This document shows, in pieces, positions 8,731 to 20,236 of a DNA stretch of 64,000 nucleotides. Each line of letters opens with the position of its first letter. Position 1 is the first letter of the stretch. Origin of the DNA: Stenotrophomonas aracearum. GTDB taxonomy: Bacteria; Pseudomonadota; Gammaproteobacteria; Xanthomonadales; Xanthomonadaceae. The notes beneath the pieces were generated by a model. It was not told the origin of the DNA, searched no databases, and worked only from the letters and a program-made list of their open reading frames with translations. The stretch spans positions 1,499,001 to 1,563,000 of the forward strand of contig NZ_CP115543.1 of the NCBI RefSeq assembly GCF_031834615.1, read 5' to 3'. The position numbers and the translations under genes were made by a program.

Positions 8731-8757
8731 TGAACTGACGGCGTGAAGAAGTAAAGA

Positions 8758-8784
8758 AACGGCCGGGGAAACCCGGCCGTTTTG
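8758..8784 (+). terminator. Rho-independent terminator of the TonB receptor gene
   Basis: A perfect stem of GGCCGGG and CCCGGCC closes a GAAA loop and is followed by TTTTG and further T. It starts 28 bp past the receptor stop. Confidence 0.9.
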
Positions 8785-8835
8785 CTTTTAAAGGGGGCAG
8801 CAGTAAAGTTGGCAACCTTAGAGGCAGCGAAAAGA

Positions 8836-10230
8836 ATGGAAATGACCATCATTGAAAAGCCGGCGCGCGCGCTGCCGGTGCAGGACGCGCGGATCTACCC
8901 GCGCGGTGGGCTGGACGTGCTGTCCCGTGCGGAAGTGGCGCGCCTGCGCGACGCCTCCGGCGGCGGCATGCACGAGTTGCTGCGGCGCTGTGCGCTGGCG
9001 GTGCTGACCAGCGGCAGTGCCTCCGACGATCCGCGTGCGGCGCGCGATCTGTACCCCGACTTCGACATCCAGGTTGCCCAGCAGGACCGTGGCGTCCGCA
9101 TCGACCTGGTCAACGCGCCGGCCATGGCCTTCGTGGACGGCGAGATCATCCGTGGCGTGGCCGAGCTGCTGTTCGCCGTGGTCCGCGACCTGGCCTACAT
9201 GGCCATCGAGATGGGCCCGGCCTATGCGGCCGAGCTGGAGTCGTCCGAGGGCATCACCAATGCGGTGTTCGGGCTGCTGCGCAACGCGCGCATCCTCAAC
9301 CCGGGCGACCCGAACCTGGTGGTCTGCTGGGGCGGCCACTCGATCGGCCGCGACGAGTACCTGTACACCAAGCAGGTCGGCTACGAGCTGGGCCTGCGCG
9401 GGCTGGACATCTGCACCGGCTGCGGCCCGGGTGCGATGAAGGGCCCGATGAAGGGTGCCACCATCGCCCATGCCAAGCAGCGCAAGCACACCACGCGCTA
9501 TATCGGCCTGACCGAGCCGGGCATCATCGCCGCCGAGTCGCCGAACCCGATCGTGAACCACCTGGTGATCATGCCGGACATCGAGAAGCGTCTCGAAGCG
9601 TTCGTGCGCATCGGCCACGGCATCATCGTGTTCGCCGGCGGCGTCGGCACCGCCGAAGAGATCCTGTACCTGCTCGGCATCCTGCTGCGCGAGGAAAACA
9701 AGGACCTGCCGTTCCCGCTGATCCTGACCGGCCCGACCGTGGCCGCGCCGTACTTCGAGCAGATCGACCGCTTCATCCGCCTGACCCTGGGCGATGCCGC
9801 CGCCGAGCGCTACCAGATCATCATCGGCGACCCGGTGGCCGTGGCCCGGCAGATGTCGGCCGGCATCAAGCGCGTGCGCGAGCACCGCCTGGCGCAGAAG
9901 GACTCGTTCTTCTTCAACTGGTCCATCGAGATTCCGTGGGAGTACCAGCAGCCGTTCGTGCCGACCCATGAAGCCATGGCCGCGCTCGACCTGCACCACG
10001 GTCGCCCGCCGCATGCGCTGGCGGCCGACCTGCGCCGCGCGTTCTCCGGCATCGTCGCGGGCAACGTGAAGGAAGACGGCATGCGTCGCATCGAGCAGTT
10101 CGGTCCGTTCGAGATCCACGGCGACGCCGACATGATGCAGGCCCTGGACGAACTGCTGCGCGCCTTCGTCGAGCAGCGCCGGATGAAGATCTCCGGCGAG
10201 TACCAGCCCTGCTACCGGGTGCTGGCCTGA
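8836..10230 (+). CDS. ppnN: pyrimidine/purine-5'-nucleotide nucleosidase (LOG family)
   Basis: PpnN (YgdH) cleaves nucleoside 5'-monophosphates to free base and ribose 5-phosphate and is bound and stimulated by (p)ppGpp in E. coli. The chain follows E. coli PpnN through its length: INLVNAPxxAFVDGEIIRG-like block near residue 95, VCWGGHSIGRDEYLY, CTGCGPGAMKGPMKGA, then the LOG motif GGVGTAEEILYLLG and the C-terminal AADLRRAFSGIVAGNVKE. The ATG at 8836 follows GAGG at 8821-8824; the frame is open further upstream but that part has no family match. A second ATG is at 8842. Length 464 residues, similar to the family. Confidence 0.94.
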   Translation: MEMTIIEKPARALPVQDARIYPRGGLDVLSRAEVARLRDASGGGMHELLRRCALAVLTSGSASDDPRAARDLYPDFDIQVAQQDRGVRIDLVNAPAMAFVDGEIIRGVAELLFAVVRDLAYMAIEMGPAYAAELESSEGITNAVFGLLRNARILNPGDPNLVVCWGGHSIGRDEYLYTKQVGYELGLRGLDICTGCGPGAMKGPMKGATIAHAKQRKHTTRYIGLTEPGIIAAESPNPIVNHLVIMPDIEKRLEAFVRIGHGIIVFAGGVGTAEEILYLLGILLREENKDLPFPLILTGPTVAAPYFEQIDRFIRLTLGDAAAERYQIIIGDPVAVARQMSAGIKRVREHRLAQKDSFFFNWSIEIPWEYQQPFVPTHEAMAALDLHHGRPPHALAADLRRAFSGIVAGNVKEDGMRRIEQFGPFEIHGDADMMQALDELLRAFVEQRRMKISGEYQPCYRVLA

Positions 10231-10390
10231 GCTGAACGGGCAGGGCGGACGGGGAGTCCGCCCGGCCCGCTCACCGTACGGGTGTCAACGGTTTGACGCC
10301 CGTCGCCCTTGGGCGACCGTTCGTCCCTCCGGCGCTTGCCGCTGGGCGGCGGGGCGTTCATTGTCCTGTCATCACGCTGGGGAGCGTTCC

Positions 10391-10903
10391 ATGCAAACGC
10401 GTTTTTCAAAGGGCTTCACCCTGATCGAGCTGATGGTCACGGTCGCCGTCATGGCGATCCTGGCCACGATTGCCTTGCCCAGCTTCCAGTCGACGATCCG
10501 CAACAACCGCGTGGCCACGGCCAATAACGAAGTGGTTGGAATGGTCAACCTGGCCCGCAGCGAGGCCATCCGCAGCGGCCAGGGCGGCGTGGTCTGCGGC
10601 AGCAGCACGGGTGCGTCCTGCGATGGTGCCTGGGCCCAGGGCATCGCCGCCTTCAGTGACCCGGACGGCGACGGTGCCCCGACAGATGGCACCGTCCTGC
10701 GTTTCACCGATTTCAAGAGTTCATTGACAGTCACTGGTCCCGCTGCCGTCATCGCCTTCGATGCCCGCGGCCGCCGGCGGGACGCCAATGATCAGCTGCT
10801 GCGCATTCGCTCGGTGAAATGCAACACCAACGCGCAGCAGCAACGCACGTTGCGCGTCAATGCGTCCGGCCAGCTGCGCAGCACCAAGGAGATCTGTTCG
10901 TGA
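10391..10903 (+). CDS. fimT: type IV pilus minor pseudopilin FimT/GspH-like
   Basis: First gene of the minor pilin operon. The prepilin leader is MQTRFSKG followed by FTLIELMVTVAVMAILATIALPSF, with the conserved Glu at mature position 5, so it is cut and N-methylated by PilD and held in the inner membrane by the hydrophobic helix. The rest is a small GspH-type globular domain with Cys residues (VVCGSS, SCDGAW, KCNTN, KEICS). An alternative in-frame start upstream adds ten residues with no role. The pilV GTG overlaps its stop. Confidence 0.9.
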   Translation: MQTRFSKGFTLIELMVTVAVMAILATIALPSFQSTIRNNRVATANNEVVGMVNLARSEAIRSGQGGVVCGSSTGASCDGAWAQGIAAFSDPDGDGAPTDGTVLRFTDFKSSLTVTGPAAVIAFDARGRRRDANDQLLRIRSVKCNTNAQQQRTLRVNASGQLRSTKEICS

Positions 10904-11370
10904 AGCCTTTTCATTCCCCGCGTCGGCAGAAGGGCGTTGGCCTGCTCGAGGTGCTGATCGCCGTGCTTGTGCTGGGCTTCGGCCTGCTGGGGTTCGCGCT
11001 CATGCAGACCATGAACGTGCGCTACGTGCAGAGTGCCAACTACCGGACCCAGGCCACCAACCTCGCCTATGACCTGATCGAGCAGATGCGCTCGAACCGC
11101 TACCAGGCCAGCTGGTACTCCGGTGCCAGTTTCACCCCCGGCAGCAAGACCGTGCAGAACGTCTGTGCGCCCGGCGCGGGTGCGGTCGCGCTGGCCGACA
11201 AGATGACCCTCTGGCAGTGCCAGGTCGTCCGGGCGCTGGGCAGCGATGCCGGCGCGCAGGTCACCGTCAACAACGGCGCGGTCACTGTGGCGATCACCTG
11301 GGGCGACCAGCGCTGGGATCCGAAAAATCCCGACCAGACCACCACCTTCGCCCTGGAAACCGAACTATGA
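10900..11370 (+). CDS. pilV: type IV pilus minor pilin PilV
   Basis: A 156-residue minor pilin. It starts at a GTG that overlaps the fimT stop (GTGA). The prepilin signal is KG followed by VGLLEVLIAVLVLGFGLLGFA with Glu5 present. The following helix contains QATNLAYDLIEQMRSNR, as in PilV proteins. Minor pilins PilV, PilW and PilX with FimT and PilE form the priming complex at the pilus tip and display PilY1. Its stop overlaps pilW. Confidence 0.92.
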   Translation: MKPFHSPRRQKGVGLLEVLIAVLVLGFGLLGFALMQTMNVRYVQSANYRTQATNLAYDLIEQMRSNRYQASWYSGASFTPGSKTVQNVCAPGAGAVALADKMTLWQCQVVRALGSDAGAQVTVNNGAVTVAITWGDQRWDPKNPDQTTTFALETEL

Positions 11371-12527
11371 ACCGCGGCTCTTCCCGTCCCGCTTCGATGG
11401 CCGGTGTCTCGCTGGTCGAGATGATGATCGCGATGGTGATCGGCCTGCTGATCATGCTGGGTGTCATCCAGATCTTCTCAGCGTCGCAGACAGCATCCCG
11501 ACTCTCTGAAGGCGCTTCGCGTGTGCAGGAGAATGCACGTTTTGCGCTGGAGTTCCTCGAGCGCGACCTGCGCATGGCCGGCCACATGGGCTGCGTCAAC
11601 GACCAGGCCCATATCGTCAAGAACCTCGGTGACCCGGTAAACCATTTGGCCGCGGCGACCGGCAGCGGTTCGCCACTGGATTTCAGCGTGTCGATCCAGG
11701 GCTTCGAAGCTCCGAATACCGCGCCGGGGAACGCGTTGACGCTCGGTGGTACATGGACCGCGCCGACGCTTCCGAACACCATCAAGCTGTCACCTGACCC
11801 GGCCGGCGGCAGCGACGTACTCGTACTGCGTTTCCTGGGGGCCGAAGGTGTACCGGTCAACCAGATTGCGTTCGCCAGCAATAATTCCACGATCACCGGG
11901 GCGCAGGGTCCGATGGCGAGAGTCACGAAAGACGGCGTCGCCAATCCCACCCTGTTCGGGATCGCAGACTGTGGCCATGCCGACATTTTTGCCGGCAAGC
12001 TGAATGGAAACACCGTGGAGGCGGCAGGGGTCAACCTGAGCCGGTACACCGCACAGCCGACCGGGCAGACCATGCTGTATCGCGCCGAGTCGCTGGTCTA
12101 CTACATCGCTCCCAATGCCACCACAGGTGTCAATGGATTGCGCCGCGCCCGCGCGGATTCCAGTGGAAACTACACCACCAACGAAGAGGTGGTGGAGGGC
12201 ATCGAGAATCTGCAGCTGATGTTTGGGCTCGACAACACCCCGGTAATCGGGCTTGCAACGCCACCCGCAGGCAATATCACCCAATCGGCGGTCGCCAGCG
12301 GCGTCACCACCGATGCGAATGCCACAGGCGCAGGCCAGTGGCTGCGCGTTGGCCAGGTCAAGGTCGGGCTGCTTGCGGTAAGCCCGGAACGATCTTCCTC
12401 GGTAGCCGCGACCAACCGGCCCTCCGTGCTCGGTGTGGAGTTCGCACCCGCCGCGACCAATGATGTCCGTTACCGCTCTGGTTATGAGGTCTCCGTCGCC
12501 TTGCGCAATCGACTGTTCGGAAACTGA
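11367..12527 (+). CDS. pilW: type IV pilus assembly protein PilW
   Basis: A 386-residue PilW. The N-terminus has MAG then VSLVEMMIAMVIGLLIMLGV, the class III prepilin helix, followed by RVQENARFALEFLERDLRMAGHMGC, a block found in PilW proteins. The ATG at 11367 overlaps the pilV stop (ATGA). The C-terminal half is a beta-rich domain, ending in the SYEVSVALRNR-like segment YEVSVALRNRLFGN. Its base composition and codon use are more A+T rich than fimT and pilV, a trend that continues through pilX and pilY1. Confidence 0.92.
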   Translation: MNRGSSRPASMAGVSLVEMMIAMVIGLLIMLGVIQIFSASQTASRLSEGASRVQENARFALEFLERDLRMAGHMGCVNDQAHIVKNLGDPVNHLAAATGSGSPLDFSVSIQGFEAPNTAPGNALTLGGTWTAPTLPNTIKLSPDPAGGSDVLVLRFLGAEGVPVNQIAFASNNSTITGAQGPMARVTKDGVANPTLFGIADCGHADIFAGKLNGNTVEAAGVNLSRYTAQPTGQTMLYRAESLVYYIAPNATTGVNGLRRARADSSGNYTTNEEVVEGIENLQLMFGLDNTPVIGLATPPAGNITQSAVASGVTTDANATGAGQWLRVGQVKVGLLAVSPERSSSVAATNRPSVLGVEFAPAATNDVRYRSGYEVSVALRNRLFGN

Positions 12528-12528
12528 C

Positions 12529-13047
12529 ATGGCTACCAACTCGCGCTCTGCTCCCGCCATTACCTCAACGCAGAAACAACAGGGTGCCGTGCTGTACGTG
12601 GCGCTCATCATGCTGATCCTGCTCGCACTGCTGGGTATCGCCGGCATGCAAGTGGCAGGCATGCAGGAAAAGATGGCCTCCAATTACCGTGCCGCCAACC
12701 GCGCCTTCCAGAATGGCGAGGGCGTAGTACGCAATGCCGAGCGATCGGTGGAGAACATCGCCAATCGCAATGATGCGGCCCAAGGTGCCCTTGTCGCGGA
12801 AGGCGACATCAATCGCACCTGTGACGACGGCTACGACCCGGTGGAGTGGGCGATTAAAGTGCCCGCCGGCACGACTACCAAGGTCAACGTGCGCCAGATC
12901 GACAAATGCATCGTTGGCGAGGCCTCCCTGGACATGGGCGAGGCGCTGGATGAAACCACTCCCATCTATCAGATCACCGGGTTCTCGATTGACGACCCAG
13001 CAGCTGCATCGTCGGCTACGGTGATCGATACCATATTCAAACTTTGA
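12529..13047 (+). CDS. pilX: type IV pilus assembly protein PilX
   Basis: A 172-residue PilX. The N-terminal part reads KQQG then AVLYVALIMLILLALLGIAGMQ, with the Glu5 of major pilins absent, as is normal for PilX. It is followed by QEKMASNYRAANRAFQNGE, a PilX N-domain hallmark. The ATG lies 1 bp after the pilW stop. The stop leads straight into pilY1. PilX helps build the tip complex and retains PilY1. Confidence 0.9.
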   Translation: MATNSRSAPAITSTQKQQGAVLYVALIMLILLALLGIAGMQVAGMQEKMASNYRAANRAFQNGEGVVRNAERSVENIANRNDAAQGALVAEGDINRTCDDGYDPVEWAIKVPAGTTTKVNVRQIDKCIVGEASLDMGEALDETTPIYQITGFSIDDPAAASSATVIDTIFKL

Positions 13048-13058
13048 GGGCGCGGGCG

Positions 13059-16000
13059 ATGGTTTCGCAGAAGAAAAAGTGGTTCACCGCAGCGTCTATC
13101 GGCGTGCTGATGGCGGGAGGCTGGTTGACATACAGCCTGTTGGCAAAGCAGGGGCAGGGCACGCTTTCGCAGCAGCCGCTCAATATTCAGGTGCCAGCGA
13201 CGCCTGCGTTCATCATGGCACTCGATGACTCCGGCTCCATGCTTTGGGAGGTACTGAACCCTACGCGCGACGGTGTCTATCGTTGGGTTGACGAGGGCAA
13301 CCGGAATCGTACGACTGGCTTCTACTCGGGCTCGACGCCCTACGGGTATGGTATCGGCACCGGTCAGAACTATTACTACTTGACACCTTCCTACGATCGA
13401 AGTGGTGATGCCGCGCTTCCTCCGCTGGATGCATATGGCTTTGCTCGTTCCCCAGACGTGAACACGGCGTACTTTGATCCGCGCGATCTCTACCCGGATT
13501 GGAAAACCGGTGCGAAAGCGACGCCCAGCTATATGACCATCGATCCAAAGGCCGCGCCCCTGGATCCTCGTCCCGCCGGTGCGAGTGGCAAAAAGGCCGG
13601 CGTTCAAAATCTAACCGCAACAGAAACCAGAGTGGGCGCCGACTGGCGCTTTACCTTCCGTAGCGGGATGGTGCTGCCGTCGGGTGCGGCGATCGAGGCC
13701 AATCGATGCTCCACAGACGTTACCGATCGCAACATCAACAACAACTCCAACGCCTATACCGATGGCGACTTCCGTGTGCTGACACGGCAGGTTACGTTTA
13801 CTGGCACATGCGTTGCGGCGCTTAGGTACTATCCGGCGACGTTCTATCTTGCCGAGAAAATGCCCGCGAGCTACGGATTCAAGGACGCAGCCATTGTGAC
13901 GGTGACCAATCCGTTGCATGGCCGGCCTGGGACGCTCTATAAGTACGAGATCAGGTCGGATAATTTCACCTCCACCCCTCTCTATACGAGTGCGATCAAT
14001 AACTTCGCAAATTGGTTCAGTTTCTATAGAACGCGCCGTGAAGCGTTGATCGGTGCGGCCACGAATGCACTTCATGAGCCAGAAAATCTTCGGGTGGGCT
14101 GGTTCCGCATCAACAGTCGTGGCACGGCCAAGATGTACAACATCACCGAGGAGTCGGAAAAGGTCGCACTCCTCAAGGACATCACCCAGAACATGCGTGC
14201 GAGTGGCAGTACGCCGAACCGCTCGGCGGCAGCGCACCTTGGAGCGCAGTTCCAGCGCGTTCAAAGCAGCAGCGACCCCAGTCCACCTGTGCTGTTGTCC
14301 TGCCAGAAGAATGCCGGGATGCTCTTCACTGACGGGTATATCAACGAGACTGGCAACAATACGCGCATGAGCAAGCTCGTCGCGCCCTATTACGACAGCT
14401 CCCTGGTCCCCGGTATCGAAAGTAACTCAGTCCCCGTTGCGGCTGATTGTCCGGATGGCAAGCTCGACTGCAAAAAGTCTCTCCATATGAACTTCTATGG
14501 CGTGACTTTGGGGACGCTGGGTGAGCAGTTCGGTGTGACTTACGTGCCAACGCCCTCGAAGCCTTGGATTCTGACGCCTGATCCGTACGAACAACCGCCG
14601 ACCTTTGGCACCACCACCGTCGATCTGGCGCCCGGTGCGGTGGATGAGCTCTGGGAAGCCGTGCTCTATACCCACGGTGAGATGGTCAATGCCACCAAGC
14701 CGTCCGACATTACCGCTGCCATGCGTCGGATCATCAGCAATGTGTCGAAGGGGGCCACGCCTTCTGGTACCCGCTCGCTGACTGGTGCCCGTATCGGCAA
14801 GGGCTCTCTGTCGGTCGAGCCTTTCTATGAAGCTACCAACAGTGGTACGGACTGGTACGGAAAGCTGACGGCCTTCAAGCTGAGCGTGGATCCCGCGACG
14901 CGGGCGATTGTGTCCGAGAAGGCTTGGGAGGCATCAGAGCGCATGCCTGCGGCTGCCTCGCGCAAGGTCTGGATGCGAAAGAACGGCGAGGTCCAGCCGT
15001 TCATTGCCGACAATGTTAGTTTGGACGATCTCTGCAGCAAGCCGGCTGGCCTGTACGCGGGCATGAGGCGCTGTGGCACTATCGGTGCTCTTGCCGGCGA
15101 CAACATCACCGCGGTGTCCTATCTGCTCGGCAACACTTCGCTGGAAGTGCGCAATGGAGGCAAGTTGCGTGATCGGACCACCGTGCTTGGTGACATCATC
15201 AATTCCACGCCGGTGTTGAGCTCGCCCACCGACGATTTCGGCTATCGCAAGCTGGGCACCATCGGCGACACTTATGTCAGCTATTTAGCCAGCAAGCGAG
15301 GTAATCGGCGTTACATGGTGTACGCCGGTGCCAACGACGGCATGCTCCATGCCTTCGACGGCGGTATGGGCTCTGATGGCGTCCAGGATGCGAATGGCGG
15401 CAAGGAAGTGTTCGGGTACGTACCGTCCACTTCGCTGGGGCACATGGGTAACCTGCTGGTACCGTTCGATTCGTCAGCTCAGCAGGACATGAGTTTCGAG
15501 CACCGTTACTATGTCGACGGCCCCGTGGTAGTGGGTGATGTCCACAACGGCAGCACCTGGGGCACCGGGCTGGTGGCAACTGCGGGCGCGGGCGGACGAA
15601 GTGTTTTCGCGCTGGACGTGACCGACCCGACGCAGTTCAAGAAGGCCAGCGTGCTTTGGGAACTGAATGATTTCGACACCCAGCTTGATGCCGTGGTTCG
15701 CGACAACATCGGCCACGTGCTCGGCAAGCCCGTGATCGTGCCGGTCAAGACCTCCTCTGGTTCTGGCACCGCATTCAAGGCCATCTTCGGTAACGGTGTG
15801 GAGAGCAAGAGTGGGAAGGCTGCGTTGTTCGTGGTCGACATGGTCGCGGGCACCAAGCCCAAAGTCACTACGTACGTCGTGGAAGAGGCGGGCACAAACC
15901 TGCCTGCTGGCAAGAACGGTCTGAACAACATCGTTGTCGTGGACCGCTGGTCGGATACCAACCAGGACAAGGCCGGCCGCGATGGCTACGCCGACACCGT

Positions 16001-16808
16001 GTATGCAGCCGACCAGAAAGGCGCCATCTGGAAGTTTGACCTGACCAGCACCAAGGCCCCGACGGTGCCGTTGTTCACTACCAAGACCAGTGTCGATACC
16101 GACAAACTGACTTATCGTCAGCCGATCATGGGGGGACTGACCACTACGGCCGGCCCGGCGGGTGGCGTGATGCTGTTGTTTGGTACGGGTAGCTTCTCCT
16201 ATGTAGAGGACGGTCTGGACACTAGCGTGCAAGGTCTCTACGGGGTCAACGACACCAGTGGCAAGGCCGTGACCACGACGCTCACATCCGCGAACCTGCG
16301 GCCCATCACTGTAAGTAACGGAACGGCCGAACGGACCGTTACTCTTGGTACGAATCCCGCCAACAGCCAAGGCTGGACAGTGATACTGCCGGCTGGGGAG
16401 CGCTTTGTGGGAAGTCCGACGGTGACTGCAGGCATCGTGTTCATGCCGACCTATGTTCCGCAGCTGGGCAAGACGGGAGGATGCACCGTTGACGGTTCAA
16501 ACTGGTTGTTCGGCTTGAACACCGGCACCGGTACCGCTGCACTTTCGCAGGTGCGCCAAGGTACGCCAGACGGGAAGTCCCCGAGCGCAGGCACGGCGGC
16601 ATTGCCCTTGAGCACTGGGGGTAACGCACCGGTGCGTGACGTGACTACCTCAGTGGTGCCTCGCTTGTCCGCACCCGAAAAAACTGGCACCACTCCGCCG
16701 CCCACACCTCCGGGCTCGGCCTGCATGATGCAGGTGAGCGTGGCCGGTGCGCCGCCGATGTACCTGCCGTATCCCTGTGGCCGCCAGTCCTGGAGGCAGA
16801 TCAAGTGA
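13059..16808 (+). CDS. pilY1: type IV pilus tip adhesin PilY1
   Basis: A large PilY1 (1249 residues) with an N-terminal signal/membrane segment (AASIGVLMAGGWLTYSLL). Next is a VWA-like domain opening with IMALDDSGSM, whose DxSGS is a MIDAS metal site. The C-terminal half is the PilY1 beta-propeller with VYAGANDGMLHAFDGG and YVPST, and a probable calcium loop in DTNQDKAGRDGYADTVYAAD, where the Asp-rich site of Pseudomonas aeruginosa PilY1 controls retraction. I chose the ATG at 13059 because GAGGG at 13046-13050 is well spaced; an upstream TTG overlapping the pilX stop is the alternative. GC is visibly low: the line 13741-13800 is about 53% against roughly 70% in flanking genes. Confidence 0.94.
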   Translation: MVSQKKKWFTAASIGVLMAGGWLTYSLLAKQGQGTLSQQPLNIQVPATPAFIMALDDSGSMLWEVLNPTRDGVYRWVDEGNRNRTTGFYSGSTPYGYGIGTGQNYYYLTPSYDRSGDAALPPLDAYGFARSPDVNTAYFDPRDLYPDWKTGAKATPSYMTIDPKAAPLDPRPAGASGKKAGVQNLTATETRVGADWRFTFRSGMVLPSGAAIEANRCSTDVTDRNINNNSNAYTDGDFRVLTRQVTFTGTCVAALRYYPATFYLAEKMPASYGFKDAAIVTVTNPLHGRPGTLYKYEIRSDNFTSTPLYTSAINNFANWFSFYRTRREALIGAATNALHEPENLRVGWFRINSRGTAKMYNITEESEKVALLKDITQNMRASGSTPNRSAAAHLGAQFQRVQSSSDPSPPVLLSCQKNAGMLFTDGYINETGNNTRMSKLVAPYYDSSLVPGIESNSVPVAADCPDGKLDCKKSLHMNFYGVTLGTLGEQFGVTYVPTPSKPWILTPDPYEQPPTFGTTTVDLAPGAVDELWEAVLYTHGEMVNATKPSDITAAMRRIISNVSKGATPSGTRSLTGARIGKGSLSVEPFYEATNSGTDWYGKLTAFKLSVDPATRAIVSEKAWEASERMPAAASRKVWMRKNGEVQPFIADNVSLDDLCSKPAGLYAGMRRCGTIGALAGDNITAVSYLLGNTSLEVRNGGKLRDRTTVLGDIINSTPVLSSPTDDFGYRKLGTIGDTYVSYLASKRGNRRYMVYAGANDGMLHAFDGGMGSDGVQDANGGKEVFGYVPSTSLGHMGNLLVPFDSSAQQDMSFEHRYYVDGPVVVGDVHNGSTWGTGLVATAGAGGRSVFALDVTDPTQFKKASVLWELNDFDTQLDAVVRDNIGHVLGKPVIVPVKTSSGSGTAFKAIFGNGVESKSGKAALFVVDMVAGTKPKVTTYVVEEAGTNLPAGKNGLNNIVVVDRWSDTNQDKAGRDGYADTVYAADQKGAIWKFDLTSTKAPTVPLFTTKTSVDTDKLTYRQPIMGGLTTTAGPAGGVMLLFGTGSFSYVEDGLDTSVQGLYGVNDTSGKAVTTTLTSANLRPITVSNGTAERTVTLGTNPANSQGWTVILPAGERFVGSPTVTAGIVFMPTYVPQLGKTGGCTVDGSNWLFGLNTGTGTAALSQVRQGTPDGKSPSAGTAALPLSTGGNAPVRDVTTSVVPRLSAPEKTGTTPPPTPPGSACMMQVSVAGAPPMYLPYPCGRQSWRQIK

Positions 16809-16819
16809 GGAAAACCGCC

Positions 16820-17236
16820 ATGACCACGCCTCTCCGAAGCCGCGCGCGCGGCTTCACCCTGATCGAACTCATGATCGTGGTCGCAGTGGTGGCAATCATC
16901 GCCGCCATCGCGCTTCCCAACTACTCCGAGCACGTGCGTAAATCACGCCGTGCGCAGGCCAAGGCGGACCTGGTGGAGTACGCGGCATCTGCCGAGCGCT
17001 TCCATACGGTGAACAACACGTACGTCGGGTACACCTTCCCGAACGGGACGAACACGATCCAGTCGCCTCGCGAGGGGGGAACGGCCGCCTACACGATCAC
17101 CATGAATACCGCTGCGCGGACGTTCACCCTCACTGCCACCGCTGGAACCGCGCAGTCCAAAGACAAGTGCAAGAACCTGTCGGTCAACCAGGCCAACGTC
17201 AAGACGGCAGGCACGACCCTGTCGGAGTGCTGGTAA
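16820..17236 (+). CDS. pilE: type IV pilin-like protein PilE
   Basis: Last gene of the minor pilin operon. The prepilin leader ends in RARG followed by FTLIELMIVVAVVAIIAAIALPNYSEHVRKSRRAQA with Glu5, the typical PilE helix. The C-terminus has two Cys (DKCKN and SECW) that would close the usual disulfide loop. The ATG at 16820 sits 9 bp after GAGG (16807-16810), which overlaps the pilY1 stop. The 138-residue length fits a minor pilin of the PilE/ComP class rather than a fibre-forming major pilin, judging by its operon position. Confidence 0.9.
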   Translation: MTTPLRSRARGFTLIELMIVVAVVAIIAAIALPNYSEHVRKSRRAQAKADLVEYAASAERFHTVNNTYVGYTFPNGTNTIQSPREGGTAAYTITMNTAARTFTLTATAGTAQSKDKCKNLSVNQANVKTAGTTLSECW

Positions 17237-17299
17237 GCGACCTGCAGGGTCCGGGAGGGGCTTGCAAGCCGGGAAATGGCTCCTTACAATGCGCCTCCC

Positions 17300-17376
17300 G
17301 CCCGAATAGCTCAGCCGGTTAGAGCACTTGACTGTTAATCAGGGGGTCGTTGGTTCGAGTCCAACTTCGGGCGCCA
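17300..17376 (+). tRNA. tRNA-Asn (anticodon GTT)
   Basis: A 77-nt cloverleaf. Acceptor GCCCGAA pairs with TTCGGGC, the anticodon loop reads CTGTTAA (GTT), the T arm is GTTGG-TTCGAGT-CCAAC, and CCA is encoded. It lies 63 bp after pilE. Confidence 0.97.
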
Positions 17377-17386
17377 GTATCTGCAG

Positions 17387-17410
17387 AAGCCGCGAGCAAT
17401 CGCGGCTTTT
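17387..17410 (+). terminator. terminator of tRNA-Asn
   Basis: AAGCCGCGA and TCGCGGCTT form a 9-bp stem around GCAA and run into TTTT. Only 7 bp separate it from the stop of the opposed pseudopilin gene, so it may stop transcription from both sides. Confidence 0.8.
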
Positions 17411-17416
17411 GTCGTT

Positions 17417-17956
17417 TCAGCGCGGGCAGTCGGTGATATCGCGTATCCGCAATGCCCGGGTCCGGCCCACGTTGTTGACGATGACCTGGCCGCTCAGCCC
17501 GCCGCCGGCGCAGATGTCGACTGTCGACGGGCTGCCGCCGCTGCGTCCGTCACCCTGGAAGCGCAGGCGCAGCCGGCCTTGGGACGTGGTGGCCCGCACC
17601 GTGGCGTCGCGGTAGCCCTCGCGGTACTGGAAGATGTCTTCCTCCGCAGGCGACGGCGTACGGGTACCCCGGTCGCGGTGGATCAACCAGCCCTGGCTCC
17701 AGTCGTGGCCACAGGTTCGGCCGTCCTCGCTGGGGCACACCGCCACCGGCGCGTTCCGGGTGATGGCCGTGCTGCGCGCGCTGTTGAAGACCGAAACCAG
17801 CGTCATGCGCAGGGTGTCTGCACGCACGCGGCTGACCGTGGCGCTGAATGAGGGCAGGGCAAGCAGGCAGAAGACAGCCAGCAGGGCCAGTGCCATGCAC
17901 AACTCCAGCAGGGTAATGCCGCGCAGGCGACGGGAGTGGCGACGTGGCGGCAGCAT
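17417..17956 (-). CDS. GspH/FimT-family pseudopilin (second copy)
   Basis: A 179-residue pseudopilin on the opposite strand to the pilus operon. RRLRG is followed by [24 protein letters not shown], with Glu5 present, and the globular part has [24 protein letters not shown], where CG and W-SQGW match GspH domains. I chose the ATG at 17956; the frame is open 29 codons further but that part is a Gly/Pro-rich stretch without a match. It may be a spare FimT for the same pilus or for a competence pseudopilus; the sequence does not decide. Confidence 0.85.
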   Translation of the reverse strand: MLPPRRHSRRLRGITLLELCMALALLAVFCLLALPSFSATVSRVRADTLRMTLVSVFNSARSTAITRNAPVAVCPSEDGRTCGHDWSQGWLIHRDRGTRTPSPAEEDIFQYREGYRDATVRATTSQGRLRLRFQGDGRSGGSPSTVDICAGGGLSGQVIVNNVGRTRALRIRDITDCPR

Positions 17957-18074
17957 GGGCGCACCCCGAGGGAAAGGACCCCCACCCTGAGCCCCGCCGA
18001 CGCCCAGGCCCATCGGCGCTTCACGCCTTGCCGCGTAAGCCACCCCCTCAGCCAGCCGTCACCCAACCCCCCGG

Positions 18075-18080
18075 TATAAT
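18075..18080 (+). promoter_or_regulatory. -10 element upstream of uvrB
   Basis: A perfect TATAAT lies 26 bp before the uvrB ATG. No good -35 is present at 16-18 bp, and no xanthomonad LexA-type dyad is visible nearby. Confidence 0.35.
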
Positions 18081-18105
18081 GGAAGGCCCGGTCTATGGCG
18101 GCACC

Positions 18106-20130
<2,025 letters not shown>

Positions 20131-20162
20131 ACAACCGGTTGTTAAAAACCTTCACAAAAGTG

Positions 20163-20191
20163 TTGCTCTTCACGCAGGACGTCCGTAATAT
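20163..20191 (+). promoter_or_regulatory. promoter of tRNA-Val
   Basis: TTGCTC (20163-20168) and TAATAT (20186-20191) are 17 bp apart and followed by a G+C-rich stretch (ACGCGGCC), the discriminator type linked to stringent control of stable RNA genes. The tRNA begins 45 bp downstream. Confidence 0.65.
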
Positions 20192-20236
20192 ACGCGGCCT
20201 GCACCGACGCAAACGCAGCGGGGCAGCGAGAAAAAC

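Noticed and set aside
18040..18105. LexA-type SOS box before uvrB
   Set aside because: I looked for the xanthomonad TTAGTA-type dyad and the E. coli CTGTN8ACAG and found neither; only a TATAAT is present.
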